This document shows, piece after piece, positions 50,761 through 64,000 of a DNA stretch of 64,000 nucleotides (position 1 is its first letter; the number at the start of each line of letters is the position of its first letter). This DNA comes from Corynebacterium marambiense (GTDB lineage: Bacteria > Actinomycetota > Actinomycetes > Mycobacteriales > Mycobacteriaceae), in contig NZ_JAEIOT010000011.1 of the NCBI RefSeq assembly GCF_016342275.1, positions 181,212 through 245,211 on the forward strand, written 5' to 3'. Below the pieces are notes generated by a model, which had not been told where the DNA came from, ran no database searches, and worked only from the letters and a program-made list of their open reading frames with translations. Both the position numbers and the translations under genes were made by a program.

Positions 50761-52196
50761 CAGAGGTACTCCTGGAGTCGAGGTCGGATACCCGCCACCG
50801 TGGCGACCATCGCCAACAGGCTGAGCAGACGCACCATGGAAGACACCCGGGTCGTCGCGTTCAATCCGTCGGCGATGTAGCTGCGCAGGGAGGCCCGCGC
50901 ATCGTCGATGAGGGAGGACAACGCGGAATCGAGTGAATCGAAGGCACTCGCCGCGGTCCCGTCACCCGGGGACCGCTCCACCCCCCGAACGCCGAGGGCG
51001 GTCTCCAGTGCCGCGGGGTAGTCTCCGACCGCCTGATCTTCGGTGAGCGTCGCGTGGGCGCTGCGCCAGTAGGCGAGCGACTGCCGGGCGACCTGGGCGC
51101 TCGCGGAGTTGACGTCCGACTCGCTTAACACCGAACTCTGGTAAGCCTCCAGCGCCTGATCGATGGCCCGGGTCGCGGTGAGAAAACTGGCCTTGCCGCT
51201 GGAACTCTGCCGCCGAACGAGCGCCAGGGTCTCCTCAGTCCGGGCTTTCTGGGCCGCGATCCGCGCGTTGGTCAGCGACTCGAGCGGCTGTGACGCCTCC
51301 TCGAAACCCTTCGTTCCGGCGTTCCAAGTAACGAGGTTCGCGCCGCCGACCCACAGCAGGGCGACGGTCATCAGGGCGGTCGCGGTGACGAAGCCCTTAT
51401 TCAACCAACGCCGTGTCCGGACCGCCAGCCATCGCTGCCCGAGCAACAGGAGCAGGATTGCCGCGGCCAGCCCCGACAGCGGTATCCACTGCGGTTGAGT
51501 GAGCTGGGACTGCTGCTGGCGCACCTCCTCCGACGTCTGTTCGAACAGTTCCGCGGCAGCGGGGAGAATCTCGGTGCGCATGAGCGCCGAGGCCTCCGCG
51601 AGGTACGCGGCACCCACCGGATTACCTGCCCGGTTGTTCGTCCGCGCGGTCTCCACCAACCCCGTGTAGACCGGTAACTGCCGCTGAATCTGGGAGATCA
51701 GCTGACCCGATCTGCTGTCCAGGTCGGCGACTCCCGCGGCCGCCTTGGACGCTGCGATGCTCGCCCGACGGACCGAGTCGTTGTAGGTTTGCCGGGTCTG
51801 CGGGGACTCGACACCCGCCTGCGCGAAACCAGTGGTCGCCGCGGTGTCCGCCACCGACAGCGAGGTATAGAGATTATGCGCAGCGTAGGACGTCGGCTCC
51901 GTGGTGGTGATCAACGTCCCGAGGGCATCATTCCGGGCCGCCGACGACTGGGACATGGAGAACCCGGCGGCGAAGATGGAGACCGTGATGATCAACGTCA
52001 TCGCGGTCATTTTCCCCGGTGATGTTCGCAGGAAACCGAACGCCTTGCGCAGCCAGTGGAAGGGCTGTCCGAAGGTGTCCTGGGCAAAGGCAAACAGTGG
52101 GTGCCGGCGGCGCCGCCGGTCCATTCCGCTGACCCGGTCCAACCAGTGGTCCTGGGTGTCCTCCGGGATCACGGTGGACTGAGGTACGCCGGTCAT
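50760..52196 (-). CDS. glnX: Membrane signalling protein GlnX
   Basis: 478 aa from the ATG at 52196, which fits the leaderless -10 box at 52203. Four membrane helices (about 64-82, 236-255, 270-290, 455-472) leave two long helical segments on the outer side. It relays the GlnH state to cytoplasmic PknG. No enzymatic motif is present, as expected. Confidence 0.92.
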
Positions 52197-52202
52197 TTCA
52201 CA

Positions 52203-52208
52203 AGGATA
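52203..52208 (-). promoter_or_regulatory. -10 box TATCCT for leaderless glnX
   Basis: TATCCT on the minus strand ends 6 nt before the ATG at 52196. On the other strand TAATGT (52282-52287) is a likely -10 for the NUDIX gene at 52296, so the two operons have separate divergent promoters. Confidence 0.45.
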
Positions 52209-52295
52209 ACTGACCTCCGCGGGTTTCACTCTTGCTGTGCTGAAGCGCTCCACCAGCCACCCCCGGAGGTGGCTGCGGGACTAATGTTGGGGGCT

Positions 52296-52832
52296 ATGAA
52301 AGGTGACGGAAATGGTTGGTCCGCGGGTCCCCGGGGCACGCGGTGCTGGGGAGTTCACGGCGCAGCCGGGCTCCTCCTCATCGCGGACGGTTCCGACACC
52401 CCCGGCGGAAAGGGGGCCGGCCCCCTCCGCATCCTCATGCAGCACCGTGCCGAATGGACCGCGGACGGTGGCACCTGGGCACTCCCCGGAGGGGCACGCG
52501 ACTCGCACGAATCCGCGGCGGAAGCGGCACTGCGGGAAACCGAGGAGGAGTGCGCCATCGACACCGACCGCGTGGAGGTCCTCAGAGAGCTGACCACCGC
52601 GGGACCCCACAGCGCCGATCCGGAACGCCCGGAACTCGCCGGTGGTTGGACTTACACCACCGTCATCGGCAGGGTCGGCCAGCCCCTGCCGACGCAGGCC
52701 AACCGCGAATCTCTGGAACTCCGGTGGGTCCCCGTCGATGAGGTCACCGAACTGAACCTGATGCCCGCCTTCGCGGCCGCCTGGCCACGGCTGCGTGGCG
52801 AACTCGACCGACTCCTGGGAGACAACCGGTGA
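52296..52832 (+). CDS. NUDIX hydrolase
   Basis: 178 aa from the ATG at 52296; an ATG four codons upstream is possible. The Nudix box is complete: [21 protein letters not shown], near residues 68-88. The protein hydrolyses a nucleoside diphosphate linked compound; the substrate is not evident. Its stop overlaps the thiE start by 4 nt, so a thiamine-related clean-up role is possible, but a NUDIX gene beside glnX may simply be the older neighbour. Confidence 0.85.
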   Translation: MKGDGNGWSAGPRGTRCWGVHGAAGLLLIADGSDTPGGKGAGPLRILMQHRAEWTADGGTWALPGGARDSHESAAEAALRETEEECAIDTDRVEVLRELTTAGPHSADPERPELAGGWTYTTVIGRVGQPLPTQANRESLELRWVPVDEVTELNLMPAFAAAWPRLRGELDRLLGDNR

Positions 52833-53472
52833 CCACCATCGACAACGCACATCTCTATCTCGTGACCGACGCCCGATTCCGGGCCGACGGAACCTCCGGA
52901 CTCCTTGATCTTGCCGAAGCCGCGTGCGCCGCCGGAGTCGACATCATCCAGCTCCGGCAGAAGAATCCCCGGATCGAGGCAGCAGAGGAAGTGGACCTCC
53001 TCGCCGCGCTCCGCGAGGTCTGCGACCGGCACGGCACCCTGCTCGCGGTCAACGACCGGGCCGACATCGCCCGCGCCGCCGGCGCGGACGTCCTCCATCT
53101 CGGCCAGCGGGATCTCCCCGTAGCCGTGGCCAGAGACATCGTGGGCCCGCAGGTGATCATCGGCCGGTCCTGCCACAACCCCGAGCACGTCGACGCCGCC
53201 ATCGAGGAACCCGAGGTCGACTACTTCTGCACCGGGCCGGTGTGGGCGACCCCCACCAAACCCGGACGCGCCGCCACCGGTCTCGATCTCGTTCGGTACG
53301 CGGCGTCCACCGGGACAACCAAACCCTGGTTCGCGATCGGTGGCATCGACCCCGGAAACGCAGCCGACGTAGCCGCAGCCGGTGCCCGCCGGCTCGTCGT
53401 GGTCCGCGCCATCGCCGACGCCGACGACCCCGCAGCCGCGACCCGTGCACTCAGAGCGGTGGTGGCTGGGAG

Positions 53473-53476
<4 letters not shown>
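52829..53476 (+). CDS. thiE: Thiamine-phosphate synthase
   Basis: 215 aa from a GTG. It couples HMP-pyrophosphate with thiazole phosphate to give thiamine phosphate. TIM-barrel markers: [53 protein letters not shown] and the FAIGGID loop. The C-terminus is complete. First thi gene of the thiE-thiO-thiS-thiG run, each overlapping or within 10 nt. Confidence 0.94.
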
Positions 53477-55574
<2,098 letters not shown>

Positions 55575-55799
55575 CGGAGCCTTCAGTCCCGGGCGGTGGT
55601 GGCTGACCGCCGACGGGTATCCGGGCCCCACGCCCGAGCGGGATGCGCCGGGATAAACAGACCCGCCGTGAGCGGGTGATCGCCGGTCGGCGGTGAGAAC
55701 CCGCGGGGTGGGATGTGTCGATGACGTGAACATGTCGATGGGATGTGTCGAAATTCCGGGATTTTTCGACACGTCCGGGGATATGTGTGCGCTTCGTAC
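55575..55799. promoter_or_regulatory. Region before the fic remnant with an inverted repeat
   Basis: Two spaced TGTCGATG copies (from about 55714) precede a perfect 9-bp inverted repeat GTGTCGAAA (55745-55753) and TTTCGACAC (55764-55772) with a 10-nt spacer, 28 nt before the likely ancestral start. It could be the operator of the fic gene. A small hairpin (55662-55678) may terminate thiG. Confidence 0.35.
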
Positions 55800-56935
55800 A
55801 TGTGGACGACACCTGGTCTGCCTTACCAGGATCTGCCGGCGCAACCGCCTTCGTGTCAGGTTGAGACGCCGGGAGTCTTGAAGGCCACCGTGGCTGCAGG
55901 TCGGGCACCGGCCAGGCTTGACGGCGCGTGCAAACGCCTTCCATACCCGACGATGCTCATCAACTTGATCCCCTGCTCGAAGCACAGGCATCAAACGAAA
56001 TCGAAAACATCGTGACCACAAACGATGAGCTTTTCAAGGCGGCCCACGGTGCGCTGTCAGAGATGACACCCCGGGTCAAAGAGGCCCTGCGTTCTCGTGA
56101 GGCCCTCCACGCAGGCGTGCTTTCACTCGATTCCAGACCACTTACCGTACAAACTGCGGTTGACATCTGATCCCGGATACACGGGCATTCGGTTGTGATC
56201 AGAGATCAACCGGGTACCTACGGCAGTTCCGCGAGTGAAAGGCGTATCTACACTCCACCCGAGGGAAAGAAAGTGATCCGGGAGCACCTCAGCCGGTGGG
56301 AACGGTTCCTGCATGCGGATCACGGACTTGACCCATTGACCGTGATGGCTCTCGCGCACTACCAGTTTGAGGCGATCCATCCGTTCTTCGACGGAAACGG
56401 ACGTACCGGGCGTGTCCTGAACCTTCTCATCCTCATTGAGACGGAACTACTGGAGTTTCCGATCCTCTATCTGTCCGGTCACATCATGCGGCACAAGGAC
56501 ACCTACTATGAACGGTTGAATGCGGTGATCCGCTCCGATGACTGGGAACCCTGGGTTCTCTTCATGATGGTAGGAGTGGAGTTGACCGCACACTGGACTA
56601 TGCAGCTCGTTGATGCAACGGGTGATCTTCGAGGCAACATGGAGGAAGAGATCCGTCAGTTGAATACGAGGATGCCTGCAACAGAGATAACGCGGCTGTT
56701 GTGCACCCAGCCTTATCTTCGCATCGAGAATGTCGTGGACGCTGGATTGGCGAAGCGCCAGACCGCTTCCAAGTGGTTGGGTGATCTCGCAGAAGCAGGG
56801 CTCATTACGAAGGAGAGGGTCGGACGCCATGTGATCTACGTGAATGACCGATTGCTATACACCCTTTTTCACACCCCATTACCGGGGCACAGCTGGGTTA
56901 GTGTGACTTCGCGGGATAGTCGGTTCGGGGTGTGA
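55800..56935 (+). pseudogene. Fic-family AMP transferase gene, broken by frameshift and stop
   Basis: An ancestral gene of about 378 codons can be followed. From ATG 55800 the frame reads MWTTPGLPYQDLPAQPP then VETPGVLKATVAAG and MLINLIP, normal for Fic_N. At CCCC (55970-55973) one C is missing relative to the expected PLLEAQ, and the sequence continues in another frame as LLEAQASNEIENIVTTNDELFKAA. That frame meets TGA at 56168-56170, where relatives have Cys (VDI*SRI), and continues with IYTPPEGKKVIREHLSRWERF, the catalytic HPFFDGNGRTGR and a winged-helix tail. Fic proteins AMPylate targets, and many are toxins. The inhibitory helix motif (SNEIEN, Ser-x3-Glu-Asn) is intact but cut off from the catalytic part. 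A GTG at 56195 could express a 246-aa fragment. Confidence 0.82.
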
Positions 56936-56996
56936 CCTTGCAGCCATCTCGGGGTGGTCCGCGCCGGTTTCCGTTTCCTGTGTCAGACTGGTGGAC

Positions 56997-57983
56997 ATGA
57001 TTGAAGTTTCCGGCCTGACCAAGAAGTACCGCCAGGTCCGCGCCGTCGATGATCTGACCTTTTCGGTCAACCCCGGGGTGGTCACGGGATTCCTCGGACC
57101 GAATGGTGCGGGCAAGTCGACGACGATGCGGATGATCCTGGGGCTCGACAAGCCTACGGCGGGTACCGCCACCATCAACGGCGTCCCCTACCGCAAGTTA
57201 AAGAACCCACTCCGGGAGGTAGGGGCGCTTCTTGATGCCAAGGCGACCCACCCGAACCGTAGTGCCGCGAACCACCTGAAATGGATCGCGAAGTCGAACG
57301 GGATCCCGAAGAACCGCGTCGACGAGGTTCTCGGACTGGTCGGATTGTCGGATGTCGCGGGCAAGAAGACCGGTGGTTTCTCCCTGGGCATGGGGCAGCG
57401 GCTCGGTCTCGCGACCGCCCTGCTCGGTGATCCGGGCGTGCTGCTTCTCGACGAACCGATCAACGGCCTGGACCCGGAGGGCATCCGCTGGGTGCGTGAC
57501 CTCCTCAAGGCACTCGCGAGAGAAGGCCGTACGGTTCTGGTCAGCTCCCACATGCTGTCCGAGATGGCACTGACCGCGGATCACCTCATCGTGATCGGGC
57601 GCGGAAAGCTCGTTTCCGACTCCTCCACCTACGACTTCATCAAGGAGTCCTCGCGTACCTCAGTTCTCATGCGTACCGACCAGTACAAGGAGTTCACCAA
57701 CGTCCTCGAAGAAGAGAACATTCCCTACCGGGAAGACCTCGACGAAGAGAAGCGCCCCTTGCTGGTCATCGATGACGTCACCACTGACTTCGTCGGAGGA
57801 CTGGCCTACTCCACCGGAATCATGGTCAACGAACTCACAGAGCGGAAGGCATCCCTCGAGGAGGCGTTCCTCCAGATGACCGGCCACGCACAGGAATACC
57901 ACGCCGGTGAAACCCCCGGTCAGCCGGAGATCCCGGGAGCCGTGCCGGTGTCGAATGACGAGAAGCTGAACGAGGAGAACTGA
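56997..57983 (+). CDS. ABC exporter ATPase (bacitracin/lantibiotic-type family)
   Basis: 328 aa from the ATG at 56997. Walker A GPNGAGKSTTMRM, Q-loop region VGALLDAKATHPNRSA, signature FSLGMGQRLGLATALLG and Walker B VLLLDEPINGLDPEG match the multidrug/bacitracin (BcrA-like) group. It has a 100-residue C-terminal accessory region. It partners with the permease 3 nt downstream. Substrate unknown. Confidence 0.88.
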   Translation: MIEVSGLTKKYRQVRAVDDLTFSVNPGVVTGFLGPNGAGKSTTMRMILGLDKPTAGTATINGVPYRKLKNPLREVGALLDAKATHPNRSAANHLKWIAKSNGIPKNRVDEVLGLVGLSDVAGKKTGGFSLGMGQRLGLATALLGDPGVLLLDEPINGLDPEGIRWVRDLLKALAREGRTVLVSSHMLSEMALTADHLIVIGRGKLVSDSSTYDFIKESSRTSVLMRTDQYKEFTNVLEEENIPYREDLDEEKRPLLVIDDVTTDFVGGLAYSTGIMVNELTERKASLEEAFLQMTGHAQEYHAGETPGQPEIPGAVPVSNDEKLNEEN

Positions 57984-57986
57984 CAC

Positions 57987-58751
57987 ATGTTTCCCAACAT
58001 CCTTGCCGCGGAGTGGATCAAACTCCGCACCACCAAGGCCTTCTGGTGGACGACCGCGATCTTCTTCCTCGTCGGCGTCGGTACACCCGCGCTCTATGTC
58101 TACAGCGCCGTAAAATTCGATGGGCAGGAGAACGCGATCCTTCTGCCGCAGATCCTCGTCTCCGGGGTCGGGGCCTTCGGATTCCTCGTCCTGATGATCC
58201 AGGCCGTGATGGTCGTGACCGGCGAGTACCGCCACTCGGTCACCCACTCAACGTTCCAGGCGTGCCCGAACCGGACGCTGGTCGTCGTCGCGAAACTCGT
58301 GTTGTACATGGTGATCGCCGCGGTCCTGACGTTCATCGGTGTAATCGGGGCCTTGTATGCCGCGAAACTCGTCGCCTCGGACGCCTCCGCCGCGACCCTC
58401 GACATTTGGGGCGGGGACATCAGCCGCCGGATCATGTGGTCCTATCCGCTCGCCGCGGTGTTGCTCGTCGTGTTCGCCCAAGCCATCGCCTGGATTGTCC
58501 GACAGACCGCCGGTGCCATCTCGATCCTCTTCCTCTGGTACTTCGCGGTGGAGAATCTGATCAACCTGCTGATCCCGAAGATCGGCAAGACGATCTACAA
58601 GTACGCCCCGTTCAACAACTTCAATGCCTTCGTCAACGACCAGGCCGTCGATGCCCCCTGGGGGGTCACCGGTAGTATCTGGTACTTCGCCGCCTGGGCG
58701 TTCGGGCTCATGATCGTCGCCGTCCTGCTGGTGAATACCCGCGACGCCTGA
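57987..58751 (+). CDS. ABC exporter membrane subunit
   Basis: 254 aa with about six membrane helices, beginning MFPNILAAEWIKLRTTKAFWWTTAIFFLVG, and with the ABC-2 pattern VTGEYRHSVTHSTFQACPNRTLVVVAKLV between the second and third helices. It forms the exporter with the ATPase at 56997. Confidence 0.85.
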   Translation: MFPNILAAEWIKLRTTKAFWWTTAIFFLVGVGTPALYVYSAVKFDGQENAILLPQILVSGVGAFGFLVLMIQAVMVVTGEYRHSVTHSTFQACPNRTLVVVAKLVLYMVIAAVLTFIGVIGALYAAKLVASDASAATLDIWGGDISRRIMWSYPLAAVLLVVFAQAIAWIVRQTAGAISILFLWYFAVENLINLLIPKIGKTIYKYAPFNNFNAFVNDQAVDAPWGVTGSIWYFAAWAFGLMIVAVLLVNTRDA

Positions 58752-58770
58752 CCGGCCCACGACACCACAC

Positions 58771-58800
58771 AACCCGGCACCTCATCCGAGGTACCGGGTT
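58771..58800 (+). terminator. Intrinsic terminator after the ABC exporter
   Basis: A 13-bp stem with one mismatch (58771-58783 with 58788-58800) and loop atcc ends the two-gene unit. Confidence 0.7.
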
Positions 58801-58873
58801 GCGTCATATTCACCGGGAGGAATCCTCTAACGTGGAGGGCGCCCTCACAGACCGAGAAAGGACCGGTACCGCC

Positions 58874-59074
58874 GTGAACAAGCTCCAGTCGATGTCCGAC
58901 CGCGCACTCACCGCGCAGATCCTCGTGCTCGTGCTGTGCGTCATCGGACTGGGTGCCATCCTGTTCGCAGTGCCCGACGGCAGGTGGGCCGCGCTACCCT
59001 TCATCATCTGTGTTGCCGGACTTCTCGGCTTCTGCGGGGAGGGCTACCGGCGCTGGAGCATCAGGCGCCGGTGA
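58874..59074 (+). CDS. Small two-helix membrane protein
   Basis: 66 aa from a GTG at 58874 with AAAGGA upstream (11-nt spacing). Two membrane helices (LTAQILVLVLCVIGLGAILFAV and AALPFIICVAGLLGFCG) end in a basic tail RRWSIRRR. An in-frame start at 58799 would fall inside the terminator hairpin, so it is less likely. No family recognised. Confidence 0.6.
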   Translation: MNKLQSMSDRALTAQILVLVLCVIGLGAILFAVPDGRWAALPFIICVAGLLGFCGEGYRRWSIRRR

Positions 59075-59077
59075 CGT

Positions 59078-59788
59078 TCACCAGCCGTCATGTCGTTGGG
59101 GGAGATCCTGCGGTGTCTCTGGCGGTGTGATCGTGTAGCCGAGTTGTTTCAGAGCCTCGACAGCCACTTCGGGGGAGTCGCGGACAGCGGCTCTGCACTG
59201 GGTGTCGAGCCACTCTCGGCGCGCGGAAAGCAACGTGGCCTCCCAATTTTCTTTTGCGCGGAAGCCGCATTCGTTGATCGTGAAATAGAGGAAATCCTCC
59301 ATCGACGGTCGGAATCGGTGGCCGCCCACGGGGAGATGAAGGGACTGCCAGTCGCCGTTGCGGACCCCTTTCTTCCCGTTCCGCATGAGCCCCGGGCTCA
59401 ACAGACCACCGACCCCGTGGACATGGATATGAGCGGCAGGAACTGAGGTCTTGTGTCGCTCATACTCGAATCTGACCGCCGGAGATTTGGCTGCACGGAT
59501 CTGGAATGAGGAGTTCTCGATGACCGGAAAGGTAGCAGAACGGTCTAGACCGGCCTGGTAGGTGATCTTGGCACTGTACAGATCGCTGCCGGGGCAGGTC
59601 GATTCCGAGTTCACGGGGAGGGCCGGGCCGCTGTAGGCGAGTTCCACCTCTAAAACAGCGCTGGCCGTCAACTCATCCTCGTTGACCTCGACCACGCTTT
59701 TCGGTGTGAAGGGTAGAACCCGCACGAGGAGCTCTTCGCGCTCTTGGAAGAACCTCTCGGCCCAGGTATAGAACCCGGTGCTATCCAC
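59078..59788 (-). CDS. Uncharacterised protein, partner of the 66-aa protein
   Basis: 236 aa from a GTG at 59788, overlapping the end of the small upstream gene by 8 nt. It has a globular N-terminal half (VDSTGFYTWAERFFQEREELLVRVLPF), a middle segment rich in AHIHVHG, then LHLPVGGHRFRPSMEDFLYFTINECG, and a C-terminal helix EVAVEALKQLGYTITPP. The HIHVHG stretch and the VGGHRFRPSMED motif look like a conserved site, but no family was recognised. The tight overlap indicates that the two products work together. Confidence 0.7.
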   Translation of the reverse strand: MDSTGFYTWAERFFQEREELLVRVLPFTPKSVVEVNEDELTASAVLEVELAYSGPALPVNSESTCPGSDLYSAKITYQAGLDRSATFPVIENSSFQIRAAKSPAVRFEYERHKTSVPAAHIHVHGVGGLLSPGLMRNGKKGVRNGDWQSLHLPVGGHRFRPSMEDFLYFTINECGFRAKENWEATLLSARREWLDTQCRAAVRDSPEVAVEALKQLGYTITPPETPQDLPQRHDGW

Positions 59789-59981
59789 GACGCGGCATGC
59801 CGAGGAGGAACTCCGTTCTCTGGAGCTCCTCATAGACCTGCATGTCCTCGGGGGACAACAGACCCAATCGCGCCAGATCACGGTAATCCCGGTACGTCAT
59901 GCGAGCTTCGAGCCTGTCGGTCAACTCTCGTCGACGCTTCTGGAGTTCTGCATTGTTGGTCTTCCTGATGGTGATGGCCAC
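59781..59981 (-). CDS. Small basic helical protein, possible antitoxin-like partner
   Basis: 66 aa from a GTG with ribosome site AAGGGAG at 8-nt spacing. It is helical and highly charged (LQKRRRELTDRLEARMTYRDYRDLARLGLLSPEDMQVYEEL). It is encoded first and translationally coupled to the larger downstream protein. Size, charge and coupling resemble the first gene of many toxin-antitoxin or adaptor pairs, but that is inference. Confidence 0.65.
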   Translation of the reverse strand: MAITIRKTNNAELQKRRRELTDRLEARMTYRDYRDLARLGLLSPEDMQVYEELQRTEFLLGMPRRG

Positions 59982-60114
59982 GGTGGCAGCTCCCTTCTCG
60001 ATTGCTCTGGTCGTTTACCTGAATTATTCCACCACAGTACCCGGACGGGTTACCCCCATCTGTTCGAGAATCTTGGGTTGGGAAGCTGAAGAGGTGGTCT
60101 ATGCCCCGTGCTTT

Positions 60115-62846
<2,732 letters not shown>

Positions 62847-63557
62847 TTGTCCCGAACCACGTTCCTTACCGCACTCATGGTCAGTGCCACGATGATCCTG
62901 GCCGCCTGCCAGTCGCCACCCCCGCAGCCCGCTGCGGGACAGAGCGGATCATCGACTGGCACACCGATCGAACAGTCCAGCGAGCAAACCCCTGCCGAAG
63001 AACGTTCTTCGGCAACCGCCAACGCCGACGGCAGCCCCATCGTCTTCGATCCAGTCGACGCCGGAAAACATCTCCCCGACCCCTGCCTAGAGTTATCCGA
63101 GGAGGTCCTACAAAAGATCGGTTTCACCACCGATTATGAACGTTTCACTTATGGTCTGGATGATGAATTGTTGGGGAAAGGAATAAGCTGCGACCTCAAT
63201 TTAATTGAGGAGACCGAAGCAGTTGTCGCGCTGGGGTTCTATACCGACAATGTCACTAAAGACTATATCCAAGAACAGGGTCTTTTCATCCGGGATGCTC
63301 TGGACTCAAAAGTTCCGAACGCATACTTCTACACTTTTTCTCCCCGAGATCGGAGTAGGTGCTTTATCGGTGTACATACCCCCAGGGGAAGGTTGGGTTT
63401 AGTTGCGTCAGGTCCAACAACATGGACCTGGGAAGAGTCTTGTTCTATGGCGTTGGACTACTTCGACAGAACCTACGAGGCCACCGATGGATTCGCCTGG
63501 CTGAAATCATGGCCGACGAAAGATGAAAAGGAGACCGATAATGACAGTTCACTTTGA
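62847..63557 (+). CDS. DUF3558-like lipoprotein
   Basis: 236 aa from a TTG at 62847, chosen because it gives a proper signal (SRTTFLTALMVSATM, lipobox LAAC). A Gln/Ser/Thr-rich linker leads to IVFDPVDAGKHLPDPCLELSEEVLQKIGF, the DUF3558 opening, and a later YDRTYEATDGFAWLKS-like end. Such lipoproteins in mycolate-containing actinobacteria often sit beside type VII secretion substrates. It overlaps the next gene by 17 nt, so the two are coupled. Confidence 0.8.
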   Translation: MSRTTFLTALMVSATMILAACQSPPPQPAAGQSGSSTGTPIEQSSEQTPAEERSSATANADGSPIVFDPVDAGKHLPDPCLELSEEVLQKIGFTTDYERFTYGLDDELLGKGISCDLNLIEETEAVVALGFYTDNVTKDYIQEQGLFIRDALDSKVPNAYFYTFSPRDRSRCFIGVHTPRGRLGLVASGPTTWTWEESCSMALDYFDRTYEATDGFAWLKSWPTKDEKETDNDSSL

Positions 63558-64000
63558 TGTCGCACAACTGGTTAGCATCATTCGATCATTGAAGGAAGAG
63601 CATCAAAAAATCCATGAAACTAGCAACCAGATTATCTTTGGTCCGGGGATCGGGGCGTATTCTTCGGCTCCTGGTTTGGCGGATCTCGGCAGGCAACACG
63701 CCCAAGTGTTCGTCGGGGCGTCGGGATCTGCTGATGATGTTCTCACTGTTTTCAAGTCTCAAGCCCAATGGCTGGCCGAGGCATTGCATTCCACGGTCCG
63801 TGCCCTAGAAACCATTGACGGGGTGACCCGTATCCAACTGATCACCGGCACACCCGGGCCAGAGGTAACCCCAGAAGCACTACCCTTTCCCGACCGACCA
63901 CACCCGGACTACCGGCCTTTTACCTTCACACCCCCACACATCACCGGCGGTGGTCAGACACTGGCCGGATTAGCCGCGATGTTCTCCACCACCGACACCG
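63541..64000 (+). CDS. Probable type VII-secreted protein (WXG/LXG-like), N-terminal part
   Basis: An open frame from ATG 63541 to the end of the window, 153 codons with no stop. It opens with a helical domain of about 100 residues (VHFDVAQLVSIIRSLKEEHQ, then QAQWLAEALHSTVRALE) and continues into a proline/threonine-rich linker (PGPEVTPEALPFPDRPHPD). The helical start followed by a linker is the layout of large ESX-secreted effectors and polymorphic toxins. Position directly after a DUF3558-like lipoprotein supports this. No toxin domain is visible because the gene continues outside the window. Confidence 0.65.
   Translation, partial: MTVHFDVAQLVSIIRSLKEEHQKIHETSNQIIFGPGIGAYSSAPGLADLGRQHAQVFVGASGSADDVLTVFKSQAQWLAEALHSTVRALETIDGVTRIQLITGTPGPEVTPEALPFPDRPHPDYRPFTFTPPHITGGGQTLAGLAAMFSTTDT

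Noticed and set aside
56168..56170. TGA in fic read as selenocysteine
   Set aside because: No SECIS-like structure was noticed, and a second lesion (the missing C at 55970-55973) shows general decay.

Overview
The window is chromosomal DNA of a high-GC actinobacterium, almost certainly a Corynebacterium. The evidence is the glnX-glnH-pknG signalling operon, the fprA / pta-ackA arrangement, a clpB-sulfurtransferase-pyrE-SpoU-GH76-fba-purA neighbourhood, an HspR/SigH-type heat-shock promoter, a DtxR-type iron box, and many start codons placed 6-8 nt after a TANNNT -10 box, as in leaderless actinobacterial transcripts. No rRNA, tRNA, CRISPR array, insertion sequence or prophage was seen.

Layout. 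1-6.2 kb: end of an unknown gene, a nitrilase-family amidohydrolase, a globin/reductase fusion lacking the usual heme histidine, a YrdC/Sua5 protein and clpB. 6.2-10.8 kb: two related membrane pentapeptide-repeat proteins in tandem, with strong DNA-level repeats. 11-17.3 kb: a rhodanese pair protein lacking its catalytic cysteine, a secreted or anchored hypothetical, pyrE, a SpoU methyltransferase, a GH76 protein and fba with a strong terminator. 17.4-24.7 kb: an ABC importer of the nitrate/sulfonate type, a FUSC-type membrane protein, small membrane proteins, purA and a DoxX protein with a SigH-like promoter. 24.8-31.3 kb: an ABC exporter pair, a phosphoribosyltransferase, purT, an ElaA-like acetyltransferase and fprA. 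31.8-34.4 kb: pta-ackA. 34.4-41.2 kb: an iron-siderophore uptake operon diverging from an AraC regulator with a duplicated architecture; one DtxR-like box lies between them. 41.5-47.3 kb: an alkaline phosphatase with two complete catalytic domains in one anchored chain, followed by a two-gene permease module (TIGR03943 type) and a DUF2599 secreted protein. 47.3-52.2 kb: pknG, glnH, glnX. 52.3-55.6 kb: NUDIX-thiE-thiO-thiS-thiG. 55.8-56.9 kb: a fic gene broken by one frameshift and one stop. 57-64 kb: an ABC exporter, a small membrane protein, an uncharacterised overlapping gene pair, thiC under a TPP riboswitch, a gene-poor stretch, and a DUF3558-like lipoprotein overlapping the start of a probable type VII-secreted (WXG/LXG-like) protein that runs off the end.

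How the genes connect. ThiC (pyrimidine) and ThiE/O/S/G (thiazole and coupling) give most of thiamine synthesis; thiF and thiD are not in the window. GlnX, GlnH and PknG form the extracellular amino-acid sensing pathway that controls 2-oxoglutarate dehydrogenase through OdhI in corynebacteria. Pta and AckA handle acetate. The iron locus has a binding protein, two permeases, an ATPase, an intracellular siderophore reductase and a regulator, all likely under DtxR. The accessory parts with the most novelty are the tandem pentapeptide proteins, the double phosphatase, the double AraC regulator, the small gene pair at 59-60 kb, and the right-hand edge.
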